Of a stretch of 64,000 nt of DNA, positions 26,700 to 35,505 are shown in pieces (within the stretch, counting starts at the first letter, position 1; each line of letters opens with the position of its first letter). Source of the DNA: Bauldia sp. (GTDB lineage: Bacteria; Pseudomonadota; Alphaproteobacteria; Rhizobiales; Kaistiaceae). The stretch is from NCBI GenBank assembly GCA_028284325.1, contig JANQRX010000005.1, positions 1 to 64,000 on the forward strand. Reading direction: 5' to 3'. The position numbers and the translations under genes are program-made. Below the pieces are notes generated by a model. The model was not told where the DNA came from. It searched no databases and saw only the letters and a program-made list of their open reading frames with translations.

Positions 26700-29384
26700 T
26701 CACAGCCACTTCTCGACCAGCCGTATCTTGGCGTCCTGCGGGTCCGGGCGGACGGAGAAATCGAGCGACTCCATCAACGCCAGCATGTCGCGGTTGTCGG
26801 CGAGCACGGCCCCCTCGATCGAGTTGAGGCGGTGGTATTGGGCGGAATCCATCAGTCCCTGCATGAGCGCCGAGCCGATCCCCTTCTTCTGCCATTCGTC
26901 GGCGACGACGACCGCGAACTCACACGACTCGCCGTCGGGATTGATGACGTAGCGCGCGACGCCGATCTGCTTCCGGCCGTCGTCGGCATCAACGACCGCG
27001 ACCATCGCCATTTCGCGGCTGTAGTCGATCTGCGTGAAGCGGACCAGCATCTCCGGCGTCAGCTCCTCGACGCTGTGCATGAAGCGGAAGTAGCGGGCTT
27101 CAGGTGACAACGCGCGCACGAACGCCTGCTCCATGTCGGCGTCCTCCGGGCGGATCGGGCGGATCGTGAGTTCGGTGCCGTCGCCCAGCACCTTCCGCCG
27201 CGCCAGGGTCGCCGGATAGGGGTGGATCGCCATATGCGCGAACGGCACCGAGGTGACGGGTGGCCGGCGCACGCTGATGCGAGCGTCGACGGCGATCACT
27301 TCGGTCTCGCTGGCGAAGACCGGGTTGATGTCCATCTCCTCGATATGGGGTAGCTGGCATACCAGGTCGGAGACGCGGATCAGCAGGTCTTCGACGACCT
27401 TGCGATCGACGGCGGCGAGATTGCGGAAGGGCCCCAGCAGTTGCGCCACCCGGGTGCGGTCGATCAGCCGGCGGGCCAGCACCCGGTTGAGCGGCGGAAT
27501 GGCGACCGCGTTGTCGCGGAGCACCTCCGCCATGGTGCCGCCGGCGCCGAACGAGATCGCCGGCCCGAAGGCCGGATCGGACTTCACGCCGACCATGAGT
27601 TCCCGCACATCGCCGCTGCCGGCCATCCTTTCGACGGTGACGCCCTTGATCGTGGCGTCGGGCCGGGCCTTGCGGGCGGCGGCGATGATCTGCTCGAACG
27701 CCACCAGCACCTCGACGCCGTTGGTGATGTGCGTCCTGACGCCGTCGACATCGGACTTGTGCGAGATGTCCGGCGAACTGATCTTCAAGGCCACCGGGAA
27801 GCCCAACGATTCCGCGGCCACCATCGCCTCGGCGCTGTCCTCCACCGCGATCGTCTGGTTGCAGGTGATGCCGAACGCGCCGAGCACGGCCTTCGATTCC
27901 AGGTCGGACAGCATCGAGCGACCGTCGGCGAGCGCGGCCTCGATGATCATCTGCGCCCCGCGGGGATCGGGCTCGCGGCGCTCGCTCGCAACCGGCCCCG
28001 GCGTCTGGAGCAGGAGCTCCTGGTTGCGGCGATGCTTGGCGAGATAGGAGAAGGCCTCGACCGCGCGCTCCGGCGTTGTGAAGCTGGCGATGCCGTTGTC
28101 GAGAAGGAATGTCCGCGCCTGGGCCACGCTTTCCTCGCCCATGAAGCACGCCAGGACCGGTTTGGTCTTGCGTTTCCCGGCGGCCTTCACCACCGCCTCG
28201 GCAGCGGCGTCGGCGCCTGTCATCGCCTGGGGCGTCAGCATCACCAGCACGCCGTCGACGTTGGCGTCGTCGAGACAGAGTTCGACGGCCTTGCCGTAGG
28301 TCTCGGCGGTGGCGTCGCCGAGGATGTCGACGGGATTGCCGTGGGACCAGTGGGCCGGCAGCAGCGCGTCGAAGCCCTCGATGGTCTTCGCTTCGAGATC
28401 GGCAAGCGCTACGCTGAGATCGCCGGCGCGGTCGGTGGCCAGCACCCCGGCGCCGCCGCCATTGGTGACGATGGCGAGCCGGTTACCGCGCGCACGCTTC
28501 ACTGTCGACAGGGTCGTCGCGGCGGCGAACAACTGTCCGAAGGTCATGGCCCGGACGACGCCGACGCGCTCCAGGACCGAATCGAAGACGTCGTCGGACC
28601 CGACCAGCGCACCGGTATGGGTGCTGGCGGCCCGCGACCCGCCCTCCTGCCGTCCGGCCTTGAGCACGATCACCGGCTTGGCGCGCGCGGCGACACGCAG
28701 ACCGCTGATGAAGGCGCGCGCATCCCTGACGCCCTCCATGTAGAGGAGGATGGCGTCGGAGTGGGGGTCGCCGGCGAGGTAGTCGAGCACGTCGCCAAAA
28801 TCGACGTTGGTGGCGTTGCCGAGTGACGCGATGGTCGAGAAACCGAGGCGGTGCGGCCGCGCCCAGTCGGTGATCGCCGAACAGAGGGCGCCGGACTGCG
28901 ACACCAGCGCCAGACGCCCCGCGGGCGCCGCGGCGCCCAGAAACGTCGCGTTGAACTGACTGCCGGGTCGCATGACGCCGAGACAGTTGGGGCCGACAAA
29001 GCGCACATTGGCATGACGCGCGGCGTCGGCCAGGTCGCGCTCAAGGCGCTGGCCGGCCTCGCCGGTTTCGCCGAAACCCGCCGACAGGATGATCGCGGCG
29101 CCGATCCCCTGCTCGCCGCACTGCCGGATGATCTCGACGACGGTGCGTGCCGGCGTGGCGATGACGGCAAGGTCGGGATCGCCTTCGATGTCGGACAGTG
29201 CGTCGACGCAGGGTCGGCCGAGAACGGTCTGGTATTTGGGATTGACCGGCCAGACCTCGCCGGAAAATCCGCCCTCGACCAGATTGCGGAAGACCCGGCC
29301 GCCGACGCTCTCGGGGTTTTCGCTCGCGCCGAGCACCGCCACCCGCCGAGGATTGAACACATATTCCAGGACGTGGCGTTGCAT
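26700..29384 (-). CDS. Bifunctional acyl-CoA ligase-like/GNAT protein acetyltransferase (Pat-like)
   Basis: An 894-residue protein with an NDP-forming acyl-CoA synthetase part (CoA-binding VAVLGASENPESVGG near residue 15; flavodoxin-like central domains; ATP-grasp with FPVALKISSPDISHKSDV near 550) and a C-terminal GNAT domain (~750-894; acetyl-CoA loop EWQKKGIGSALMQGL). The same order occurs in the lysine acetyltransferase Pat of enteric bacteria and its relatives. The segment AASTHTGALVGSDD keeps a histidine at the place of the phospho-histidine of active ADP-forming synthetases, so ligase activity may persist. The ATG at 29384 gives the usual N terminus; an upstream ATG at 29450 is possible. 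Confidence 0.85.
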   Translation of the reverse strand: MQRHVLEYVFNPRRVAVLGASENPESVGGRVFRNLVEGGFSGEVWPVNPKYQTVLGRPCVDALSDIEGDPDLAVIATPARTVVEIIRQCGEQGIGAAIILSAGFGETGEAGQRLERDLADAARHANVRFVGPNCLGVMRPGSQFNATFLGAAAPAGRLALVSQSGALCSAITDWARPHRLGFSTIASLGNATNVDFGDVLDYLAGDPHSDAILLYMEGVRDARAFISGLRVAARAKPVIVLKAGRQEGGSRAASTHTGALVGSDDVFDSVLERVGVVRAMTFGQLFAAATTLSTVKRARGNRLAIVTNGGGAGVLATDRAGDLSVALADLEAKTIEGFDALLPAHWSHGNPVDILGDATAETYGKAVELCLDDANVDGVLVMLTPQAMTGADAAAEAVVKAAGKRKTKPVLACFMGEESVAQARTFLLDNGIASFTTPERAVEAFSYLAKHRRNQELLLQTPGPVASERREPDPRGAQMIIEAALADGRSMLSDLESKAVLGAFGITCNQTIAVEDSAEAMVAAESLGFPVALKISSPDISHKSDVDGVRTHITNGVEVLVAFEQIIAAARKARPDATIKGVTVERMAGSGDVRELMVGVKSDPAFGPAISFGAGGTMAEVLRDNAVAIPPLNRVLARRLIDRTRVAQLLGPFRNLAAVDRKVVEDLLIRVSDLVCQLPHIEEMDINPVFASETEVIAVDARISVRRPPVTSVPFAHMAIHPYPATLARRKVLGDGTELTIRPIRPEDADMEQAFVRALSPEARYFRFMHSVEELTPEMLVRFTQIDYSREMAMVAVVDADDGRKQIGVARYVINPDGESCEFAVVVADEWQKKGIGSALMQGLMDSAQYHRLNSIEGAVLADNRDMLALMESLDFSVRPDPQDAKIRLVEKWL

Positions 29385-29527
29385 GGGTGTCTCCGCGCCG
29401 ACGCCGACCTCAGTACGCCGCTGCGGCCGGCAGGCCTTGAACTGTATCAAACCGGCCGCGCGGGCCGTCGGGCCGCAAGCCTATATAGTTGCCGCGAGAT
29501 GCCGTCGCACCCGTCGGAGGACCCGCC

Positions 29528-30466
29528 ATGCCCAGCCATCACGACCTTCCGGCGCTGCCGGAGAACATCCATTGGGGCTTCCACGACGCCGCGCTGCCGC
29601 CGGTGCTGGAGGTCGACTCCGGCGACACGCTCCATCTGACCAGCTGGACGGCGGGCACCGAAGCGGACCTGCCAGAGGACAGATCGCTCGTCCATGCCGG
29701 CCAGCTCGAAGCGCTGGCGCAGTGCACCAAGGGCGTCGCCAGCCACATGCTCACCGGCCCGGTCTTCATCAAAGGTGCGGCTGCCGGCGACGTGCTGCAG
29801 ATCGACATCCTCGAGGTCGATCTCATCGACCGCTGGGGCTATGTGCAAATCCGCCCGCTGCGCGGCACTCTGCCGGGGGACTTCGACCGGCTCGTCACCA
29901 TCCATCCGGAGATCGATCCCGACCGCCGGACGGCGCGGCTGCCGTGGGGCACGGACATCGAGCTCGCGCCGTTCTTCGGCGTGATCGCGGTGGCGCCACC
30001 GCCCCACTGGGGTCGCCTGCCCAGCATCCAGCCGCGGCGGTTCGGCGGCAATATGGACAACAAGGAACTGCAGGCCGGGACGACGCTCTACCTGCCGGTC
30101 TTCACCGACGGCGCGCTGTTCTCGGCCGGCGACGGCCATGCCGTCCAGGGCGACGGCGAGGTGTGCATCACGGCGCTGGAAACCGGGCTTTCCGGCACCT
30201 TCCGTCTGACGGTGCGCAAGGATCTGGATTTCGCCAGGCCGTTCGCGGAAAGCCCGACGCATCTGATCAGCATCGGCCTCCACGAGGACCTCGACGAGGC
30301 GGCGCGGATCGCGGTTCGCGAGATGATCGACCATATCGGCCGCCGCACCGACCTCACGCGCGAGCAGGCCTACATGCTGTGCTCGTTGCAGGGCGATCTG
30401 CGCGTGACCCAGACCGTCGACGGCGAGAAGGGCTGCCACATGATGCTCGCCAAGTCGGTGCTCTGA
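29528..30466 (+). CDS. Acetamidase/formamidase family protein
   Basis: A 312-residue FmdA_AmdA family hydrolase. Conserved parts include GPVFIKGAAAGDVLQIDILEV (in pieces), GVIAVAPP, PRRFGGNMDNKEL with the family Asn/Asp, LYLPVFTDGALFSAGDGHAVQGDGEV and, near the end, AYMLCSLQGDLRVTQTVDG. It would hydrolyse a short amide to ammonia and a carboxylic acid in the cytoplasm. The ATG at 29528 has TCGGAGGA upstream. It stands alone, divergent from the Pat-like gene. The natural amide is not known. Confidence 0.85.
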   Translation: MPSHHDLPALPENIHWGFHDAALPPVLEVDSGDTLHLTSWTAGTEADLPEDRSLVHAGQLEALAQCTKGVASHMLTGPVFIKGAAAGDVLQIDILEVDLIDRWGYVQIRPLRGTLPGDFDRLVTIHPEIDPDRRTARLPWGTDIELAPFFGVIAVAPPPHWGRLPSIQPRRFGGNMDNKELQAGTTLYLPVFTDGALFSAGDGHAVQGDGEVCITALETGLSGTFRLTVRKDLDFARPFAESPTHLISIGLHEDLDEAARIAVREMIDHIGRRTDLTREQAYMLCSLQGDLRVTQTVDGEKGCHMMLAKSVL

Positions 30467-30479
30467 GGCGGCGTTCGCA

Positions 30480-31463
30480 TCACGGCACGAGCACGGCCGC
30501 GCCGCTCAGCGTACCGTCGCGCAGGCGGTCGAGCGCTTCGTTGGCGTCGGCGAGCGGGAAGGTCGTCGTGTGGGTCCTGACCGGCACGCGCGGCGCCAGC
30601 GCCAAAAACGCGCGGGCGTCGTCGCGGGTGAGGTTGGCGATCGAACGCACGGTGCGTTCGCCCCACAGGAGATCGTAGGGAAAGGCGGGGATGTCGCTCA
30701 TGTGGATACCGCCGCACACGACCACGCCGCCCTTGCGCACCGCCCGCAGCGCCTCGACCACCAGCGGGCCCACCGGCGCGAAGATGATGGCGGCGTCGAG
30801 CTGGTGCGGCGGCGGCGTCCCCGACGCACCGGCCCAGTGGGCGCCGGTGGCCAGCGCCAGGCCTTGCGCCGCCTCGTCGCCGGCGCGGGTGAAGGCGTAG
30901 ACCTCGCGTCCCTCCCACGCCGCCACCTGGGCGACGATATGGGCGGCGGCGCCGAAGCCGTAGATGCCGAGATGCTCGCCGTCGCCCGCGGCCTTGAGGC
31001 TGCGGTGTCCGATCAGGCCGGCGCAGAGCAGCGGCGCGGCCTCGACGTTGGTGTAGGCGGCGGGCAGGGGAAAGCAGTAGCGGTGGTCGGCGACCATGTG
31101 GTCCGCATAGCCGCCGTCGACGGTGTAGCCAGTGAAGGTCGGCGCGTCGCACAGGTTCTCCAGCCCGACGCGGCAGTAGCGGCAGACGCCGCAGGTCGCG
31201 CCCAGCCACGGGACGCCGACGCGGTCACCGACGCCGATCCCCTCGACCTCGCGCCCGGTCGCCTCGACGCGGCCGACGACCTCGTGGCCCGGCACGATCG
31301 GGACCGGGATGTCGGGCAGTTCGCCGTCGACGACGTGGAGGTCAGTCCGGCAGACGCCGCAGGCGTGGACCCCCACCAGCACCTGCCGCGGCCCGGGATC
31401 GGGCACCGCCCGCTCGGTCAGGGCGAGCCGGCCGGGACTTTCGTTGAGCACCATCGCCCGCAC
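30480..31463 (-). CDS. Zinc-dependent alcohol dehydrogenase
   Basis: A 327-residue medium-chain dehydrogenase. The catalytic zinc site is visible as CGVCRTDLH (Cys38) and GHEVVGRVE (His60-Glu61). The structural zinc loop has four cysteines in ATCGVCRYCRVGLENLC. The cofactor motif IYGFGAAAHIVAQVA follows at about residues 168-182. It resembles the AdhA-like group that oxidises simple alcohols. It is convergent with the acetamidase gene and divergent from the GNAT-like gene, so it is probably transcribed alone. Confidence 0.9.
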   Translation of the reverse strand: MRAMVLNESPGRLALTERAVPDPGPRQVLVGVHACGVCRTDLHVVDGELPDIPVPIVPGHEVVGRVEATGREVEGIGVGDRVGVPWLGATCGVCRYCRVGLENLCDAPTFTGYTVDGGYADHMVADHRYCFPLPAAYTNVEAAPLLCAGLIGHRSLKAAGDGEHLGIYGFGAAAHIVAQVAAWEGREVYAFTRAGDEAAQGLALATGAHWAGASGTPPPHQLDAAIIFAPVGPLVVEALRAVRKGGVVVCGGIHMSDIPAFPYDLLWGERTVRSIANLTRDDARAFLALAPRVPVRTHTTTFPLADANEALDRLRDGTLSGAAVLVP

Positions 31464-31585
31464 GGGCGCATCTCCTGTTCCGGGCAGCGGCCGGATGTGT
31501 CACCGCGTGACCCGGCAGCCATGAGCCAGATCAGATCACGCCCCGCGCGCTCGGGCTAGGCTTGCCCCAAAGAGGAGCAGCGACG

Positions 31586-32341
31586 ATGACCGACCTCATC
31601 ACCGTGACCGCCGACAACGTCGACAAGACCGGCTTCTTCTGCAAGATGAGCGCGCGCGGCAAGCCGGGCTACGAGCAGAAGCTCTCCTGGCTGAAGGCCC
31701 GTTTCGCGGAGGGCCTGCAGATGCGCCTGCTCGGCGGCGGCGAGCGCGGCTTCATCGAGTTCATCCCCGGCCAGTATGCATGGCGGGCGATCAGGAAAGC
31801 GAAGCCCTACGTCGTCATCCACTGCCTGTGGGTGGTGGGCCGCAGCAAGGGCAAGGGCCATGGCTCGGTCCTGCTGGAGGAAGCCGAAGCCCATGCGCGG
31901 CGGGAGGGCTTCGCCGGCGTGGCGGCCGTGACCAGTGGCGGTAACTGGCTGATGCGCAAGGACATTCTGGCAAACCGTGGCTACACGAGCGTGGCCCAGG
32001 TCGAGCCCAGCTTCGATCTCATGGTGCGCAAGTTCGACGATGCGGTCGCCGATCCCGCGTTCTGCGGCGGCTGGGCGAAGAAGCTCACCGCCCACGCCAA
32101 GGGTCTCGTGGTCTACCGCACCGCGCAATGCCCCTATCTCGACGACGCGACCCTGCACGCCAAGGCAGCGGCGGAGGAACTGGGCCTGCCGTTCAGGGAG
32201 GTGGAGCTGACGAGCGCCGCCAAGGTGCGCGCCCAATCTCCGACGCCCTTCGGCGTGTTCGCCGTGGTGCATAACGGGCGACTGGTCTCACCGCATTTCC
32301 TTCTCAAGAAGGACATCGTCAAACATTTGCGTGCCGCCTGA
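31586..32341 (+). CDS. GNAT-like acetyltransferase with YoaP-type C-terminal domain
   Basis: A 251-residue protein. The N-terminal two thirds look like a GNAT fold: RGFIEFIPGQYAWRAI, HCLWVVGRSKGKGHGSVLLE, where the basic GRSKGKGHG loop fits acetyl-CoA binding. The C-terminal ~80 residues (KGLVVYRTAQCPYLDDATLH onward) are thioredoxin-like, as in YoaP-family proteins, with a single cysteine. Start ATG at 31586 with AGAGGAG upstream. It may acetylate a small molecule or sense a thiol; the function is unknown. It lies just before an EamA exporter gene. Confidence 0.72.
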   Translation: MTDLITVTADNVDKTGFFCKMSARGKPGYEQKLSWLKARFAEGLQMRLLGGGERGFIEFIPGQYAWRAIRKAKPYVVIHCLWVVGRSKGKGHGSVLLEEAEAHARREGFAGVAAVTSGGNWLMRKDILANRGYTSVAQVEPSFDLMVRKFDDAVADPAFCGGWAKKLTAHAKGLVVYRTAQCPYLDDATLHAKAAAEELGLPFREVELTSAAKVRAQSPTPFGVFAVVHNGRLVSPHFLLKKDIVKHLRAA

Positions 32342-32388
32342 GCGGCGGTCGCGTCTATCGCGAATGATTCTCTGCGCTATGGTGCGGG

Positions 32389-33294
32389 GTGGCTGAGCTT
32401 CAGAGTACAGACGCAGCGTCCCCCGCGCCGCGCACCGTCCAGAATCCGGTCATGGCGATCCTCCTGATGGTGCTCGCCATGGCGGTGCTCAACGCCATGG
32501 ACGCCATCACCAAGATCCTCACCGCCGAGCACTCCGGCGTACAGATCGCCTGGGCACGCTACTTCTTCCACCTCGTGATCATGGCGGCCTTCGCCGGGCC
32601 AACGCGGCTGCGGCGCTGGGCCCACACCGACCATCTGACGGTCCAGATCATCCGCGCGTGTACGCTCGCCGGTTCGTCGGCGCTGATCGTCATGGCCTTC
32701 AGCCGCATGCCGCTCGCCGACGCCGTCGCCATCACCTTCATCGCACCGCTCCTCATCGTGGCGCTCAGCGGCCCGCTGCTCGGCGAGCGCGTCGGCGTCC
32801 ATCGCTGGACCGCGGTCGTCGTCGGCTTCGGTGGGATGCTGATCCTGGTGTGGCCGTCCGGGTCGTTCCTGGCCGGCGGCGCGGTCTTCGCCATGGGCGC
32901 GGCGGTGTTGTGGGCGCTCGGCCAGCTCCTGACGCGAAGCGTGCAGGGCGACGATCCGTGGACCACGCTGCTCTACACCGCCGTCGTCGGCGGGGTCCTC
33001 CTGACGGCGGCCGCGCCGTTCTTCTGGACGGCGCCCTCGGCGGCCAACTGGGCGTGGTTCGTCGTCATCGGCGTGATGGGCGGCATCTCGCACGCCCTCA
33101 TCATCAACGCCTTCGCCCGCGCCAGCGCGTCAGTGCTGGCGCCGTTCAACTACACGCTTCTCGTCTGGGCGGTCCTCTACGGTTGGATCCTGTTCGGCGA
33201 CCTGCCGGGCGTCAGGGTCGGCGTTGGCGCCGCGGTCATCATCGCCGCGGGCCTCTATGTCGCCTACCGCGAGCGGCGCCGGTCGGAAAACTAG
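32389..33294 (+). CDS. EamA/DMT-family transporter
   Basis: A 301-residue inner-membrane protein with about ten hydrophobic helices in two EamA repeats. Typical motifs are ALIVMAFSRMPLADAVAITF at the end of the first repeat and FARASASVLAPFNYTLLVWA in the second. DMT proteins export metabolites such as amino acids, or take up nucleotide-sugar-like substrates. The start is GTG at 32389, 48 bases after the preceding gene; possible co-transcription. The substrate cannot be told. Confidence 0.88.
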   Translation: MAELQSTDAASPAPRTVQNPVMAILLMVLAMAVLNAMDAITKILTAEHSGVQIAWARYFFHLVIMAAFAGPTRLRRWAHTDHLTVQIIRACTLAGSSALIVMAFSRMPLADAVAITFIAPLLIVALSGPLLGERVGVHRWTAVVVGFGGMLILVWPSGSFLAGGAVFAMGAAVLWALGQLLTRSVQGDDPWTTLLYTAVVGGVLLTAAAPFFWTAPSAANWAWFVVIGVMGGISHALIINAFARASASVLAPFNYTLLVWAVLYGWILFGDLPGVRVGVGAAVIIAAGLYVAYRERRRSEN

Positions 33295-33300
33295 ACCGCG

Positions 33301-33705
33301 CTACTCTTCCTGGATGGTCTGCAGATAGAAGACGAGCGCCAGCATCCGCGCCACTGCCTCCCATTCGCCGAAATCTGGCCCGAACCGGCTGTCGGCCTCG
33401 AACTTGTAGGTATTGCCCCAGATCGGCATTTCGCGGTCGCCGTGACCACGCACGTTGTTGCGGCCGTCGATGGTCTCGAAGGCGCCACGCAGCGGAAAGG
33501 TGCCGCCGTTGTTCTTCGACAGGACGGTGAGATCGGCGGGCGGAACCTTGAGAATGGCGGCCATCGATCCGTCACCCCTGCCGCCCTCGCCATGGCACAC
33601 GGCGCATGAGCGCTGAAACTCCTCGGCGCCGATCTCCTGCTCCTCGGCCAGCGTGGCGGTCGCGGTCACGGCGAACGCCGTGGCGAGAAGGACGTGACGG
33701 ATCAT
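33301..33705 (-). CDS. Periplasmic monoheme cytochrome c
   Basis: A 134-residue class I cytochrome c. It has a Sec signal peptide (residues 1-20, ending ATATLA) and one heme site CAVCH at 34-38, in the context GAEEFQRSCAVCHGEGGRGDG. A possible axial methionine lies in GDREMPIWGN (about residue 93). It should be a small electron carrier or a subunit of an oxidase or dehydrogenase, but no partner is adjacent. Transcribed convergently with the EamA gene. Confidence 0.88.
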   Translation of the reverse strand: MIRHVLLATAFAVTATATLAEEQEIGAEEFQRSCAVCHGEGGRGDGSMAAILKVPPADLTVLSKNNGGTFPLRGAFETIDGRNNVRGHGDREMPIWGNTYKFEADSRFGPDFGEWEAVARMLALVFYLQTIQEE

Positions 33706-33808
33706 GGGACCGGCTCCGGGGCGTTGGCGATCGTGCGGAGGGACAGGGAGTCCACCCCTTCGCGGGCGAAGCTACACGAACCGCGTCCGGCGCAGAACAG
33801 CAAACACG

Positions 33809-33839
33809 GCGGACCGGCGATGAAACACCGCCGGTCCGC
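33809..33839 (-). terminator. Hairpin downstream of the small membrane protein gene
   Basis: GCGGACCGGCG (33809-33819) pairs perfectly with CGCCGGTCCGC (33829-33839) around a nine-base loop. On the minus strand it lies 22 bases after the stop of the gene at 33862 and is followed by GTGTTTGCTGTT, a weak U tract. A terminator is likely but not certain. Confidence 0.5.
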
Positions 33840-33861
33840 GTGGTCCTTCAGCCCACGCCGG

Positions 33862-34227
33862 TCAGGCAGACCCCATCCGGCGCGGCCAGAACAGACGACC
33901 GATCAGAATGACGCCGGCCGCGATCAGGGCGATCGGGACCAGTAGCGCCTGAACGGTGCCGAAAATCCCCCACAGACCAGTAACGACGAAGATCGCGCCG
34001 ACCAACAGCCAGAAGCCTTCGGCGGGGAGATGGTTGACGTAGCGGGCAGCCTGCACGGCAAGGGCGATCACGCCCAGGCCCAGCAGGACCATCGGCCCCG
34101 CGAATCCGGCCAGGAACGTCGATCCCAGCCAGATGAACACCAGCCCCCAACCGAGCGTCTCAAGGCGCTTGCCGAGCGAATCTTCGGTCGCATGGTGGGT
34201 GTGGGTCATGTCATGGGTGGTAGCCAT
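33862..34227 (-). CDS. Small four-helix membrane protein
   Basis: A 121-residue protein with a His/Thr-rich cytoplasmic head (MATTHDMTHTHHATEDSLGK) and about four hydrophobic helices: LGWGLVFIWLGSTFLAGF, MVLLGLGVIALAVQAAR, FWLLVGAIFVVTGLWGIF and LLVPIALIAAGVILIG, ending in a basic RLFWPRR. ATG at 34227 is chosen for its strong GGAGGT Shine-Dalgarno. The pattern is that of a generic bacterial membrane protein with histidines that could bind a metal. The function is unknown. Confidence 0.7.
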   Translation of the reverse strand: MATTHDMTHTHHATEDSLGKRLETLGWGLVFIWLGSTFLAGFAGPMVLLGLGVIALAVQAARYVNHLPAEGFWLLVGAIFVVTGLWGIFGTVQALLVPIALIAAGVILIGRLFWPRRMGSA

Positions 34228-34478
34228 ACCAGGACCTCCAGTTGTCCCGAAACGCCGGAACGGCGGAGGACGGTCACGGTATCCAACGCCCACGCCGCTC
34301 GCGGCGATCCGGCGGTCAGCCATTGCTGGCTCCAACCCCCTCTATATGGTGAGCCGCTTGGGGTTTTGGCAGGGACGACCCGTCGCACCCGCCGCGTGAT
34401 TCGTGCCGGCGTGCCGCCGTTGACACCGACCATGCCGGCCGCCACAGAAGGGGCACCCAGCATCACAAGGGTCGTCCG

Positions 34479-35495
34479 TTGAACACGCCTGCCGTCATCC
34501 GCCCTGTCACCGCTGCCTATCACGGTACCTACCCGGTCTTCGGCGACGATCTCGTCGCCGACCCGGGCGCGGTGGTGCTCGGCCGGGCCACCATCGGCGC
34601 ACGCGCGCGCCTCGGCGCATGGTCGGTCCTCCGCGCCGACGGCCACGACGTACGCCTCGGCAACGACGTTTTCATCGGCGCTCGCAGCACCGTTCACATC
34701 GCCCACGACGAGTACCCGGCCATCGTCGGTGACCACGTGTCCGCGGGCACCAACACGGTGATCCACGCCTGCACGGTCGGCGACGACTGCGCGTTCGAGG
34801 ACAACGTGGTGATCCTCGACGGGGCGGAGGTCGCGTCGGGCGCGGTGCTGACGGCGGGCTCGATCGTCTTCCCGCGCAACCAGCTCGATGGCGGCTGGAT
34901 CTATGCCGGCCTGCCGGCGAAACCTGTGCGCGAACTCGCCCCCGGTGAGCGCGACGCCTTTCACGACCGCATCCGCAGCGCGGCCGGCGACGGCGAGGAT
35001 CGCGGCGACGGCGACGCCGCGGATATCTTCTTCCTCGCGCCGACCGCCCGGGTCAGGGGTGGGGTCGAGGCCGGCCCCGATGTCAGCATCTGGTACGGCT
35101 GCCTGCTCGATGCCGGGTCAGGGCGAATATCGGTCGGTCACGACACCAACATCCAGGACAACTCCGTCCTCCTCCGTCGCGAGCGCGATGTCTCCATCGG
35201 TGCGCGCGTGACCATCGGGCACAACGTCACCCTGACCGACAGCGACGTGGCCGACGACAGCCTGATCGGGATCGGCGCGGTGCTGGCGCCCGGCACCATG
35301 GTCGAGGAGGACGTGCTGGTGGCGGCCGGCGCCGAGACCGAGCCCGGGCAGCGCCTGACGGCGGGGCAGGTGTGGGCCGGGCGGCCGGCCCGACCACTCG
35401 CGCCGCTCGACGATGCCAAGCGCGCGATGATGACGGAAACGATCCCGACCTATCGCGGCTACGCCGGCGAATTCCGGTCGGCCGCACACGGCTGA
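34479..35495 (+). CDS. Tandem gamma-carbonic-anhydrase-like left-handed beta-helix protein
   Basis: A 338-residue protein made of two hexapeptide-repeat domains (about residues 1-165 and 180-338), each the length of a normal gamma-carbonic-anhydrase-like monomer. Domain 1 keeps histidines equivalent to His81 (STVHIAHD) and His122 (TVIHAC) of the archaeal enzyme, but has Thr where His117 belongs (AGTNTVIH). Domain 2 keeps only the His117 equivalent (IGHNVTLTD) and has Leu and Thr at the other two. Metal sites could thus form only between unlike domains. TTG start at 34479. It stands alone. Confidence 0.78.
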   Translation: MNTPAVIRPVTAAYHGTYPVFGDDLVADPGAVVLGRATIGARARLGAWSVLRADGHDVRLGNDVFIGARSTVHIAHDEYPAIVGDHVSAGTNTVIHACTVGDDCAFEDNVVILDGAEVASGAVLTAGSIVFPRNQLDGGWIYAGLPAKPVRELAPGERDAFHDRIRSAAGDGEDRGDGDAADIFFLAPTARVRGGVEAGPDVSIWYGCLLDAGSGRISVGHDTNIQDNSVLLRRERDVSIGARVTIGHNVTLTDSDVADDSLIGIGAVLAPGTMVEEDVLVAAGAETEPGQRLTAGQVWAGRPARPLAPLDDAKRAMMTETIPTYRGYAGEFRSAAHG

Positions 35496-35505
35496 CGCGG
35501 CGCCA

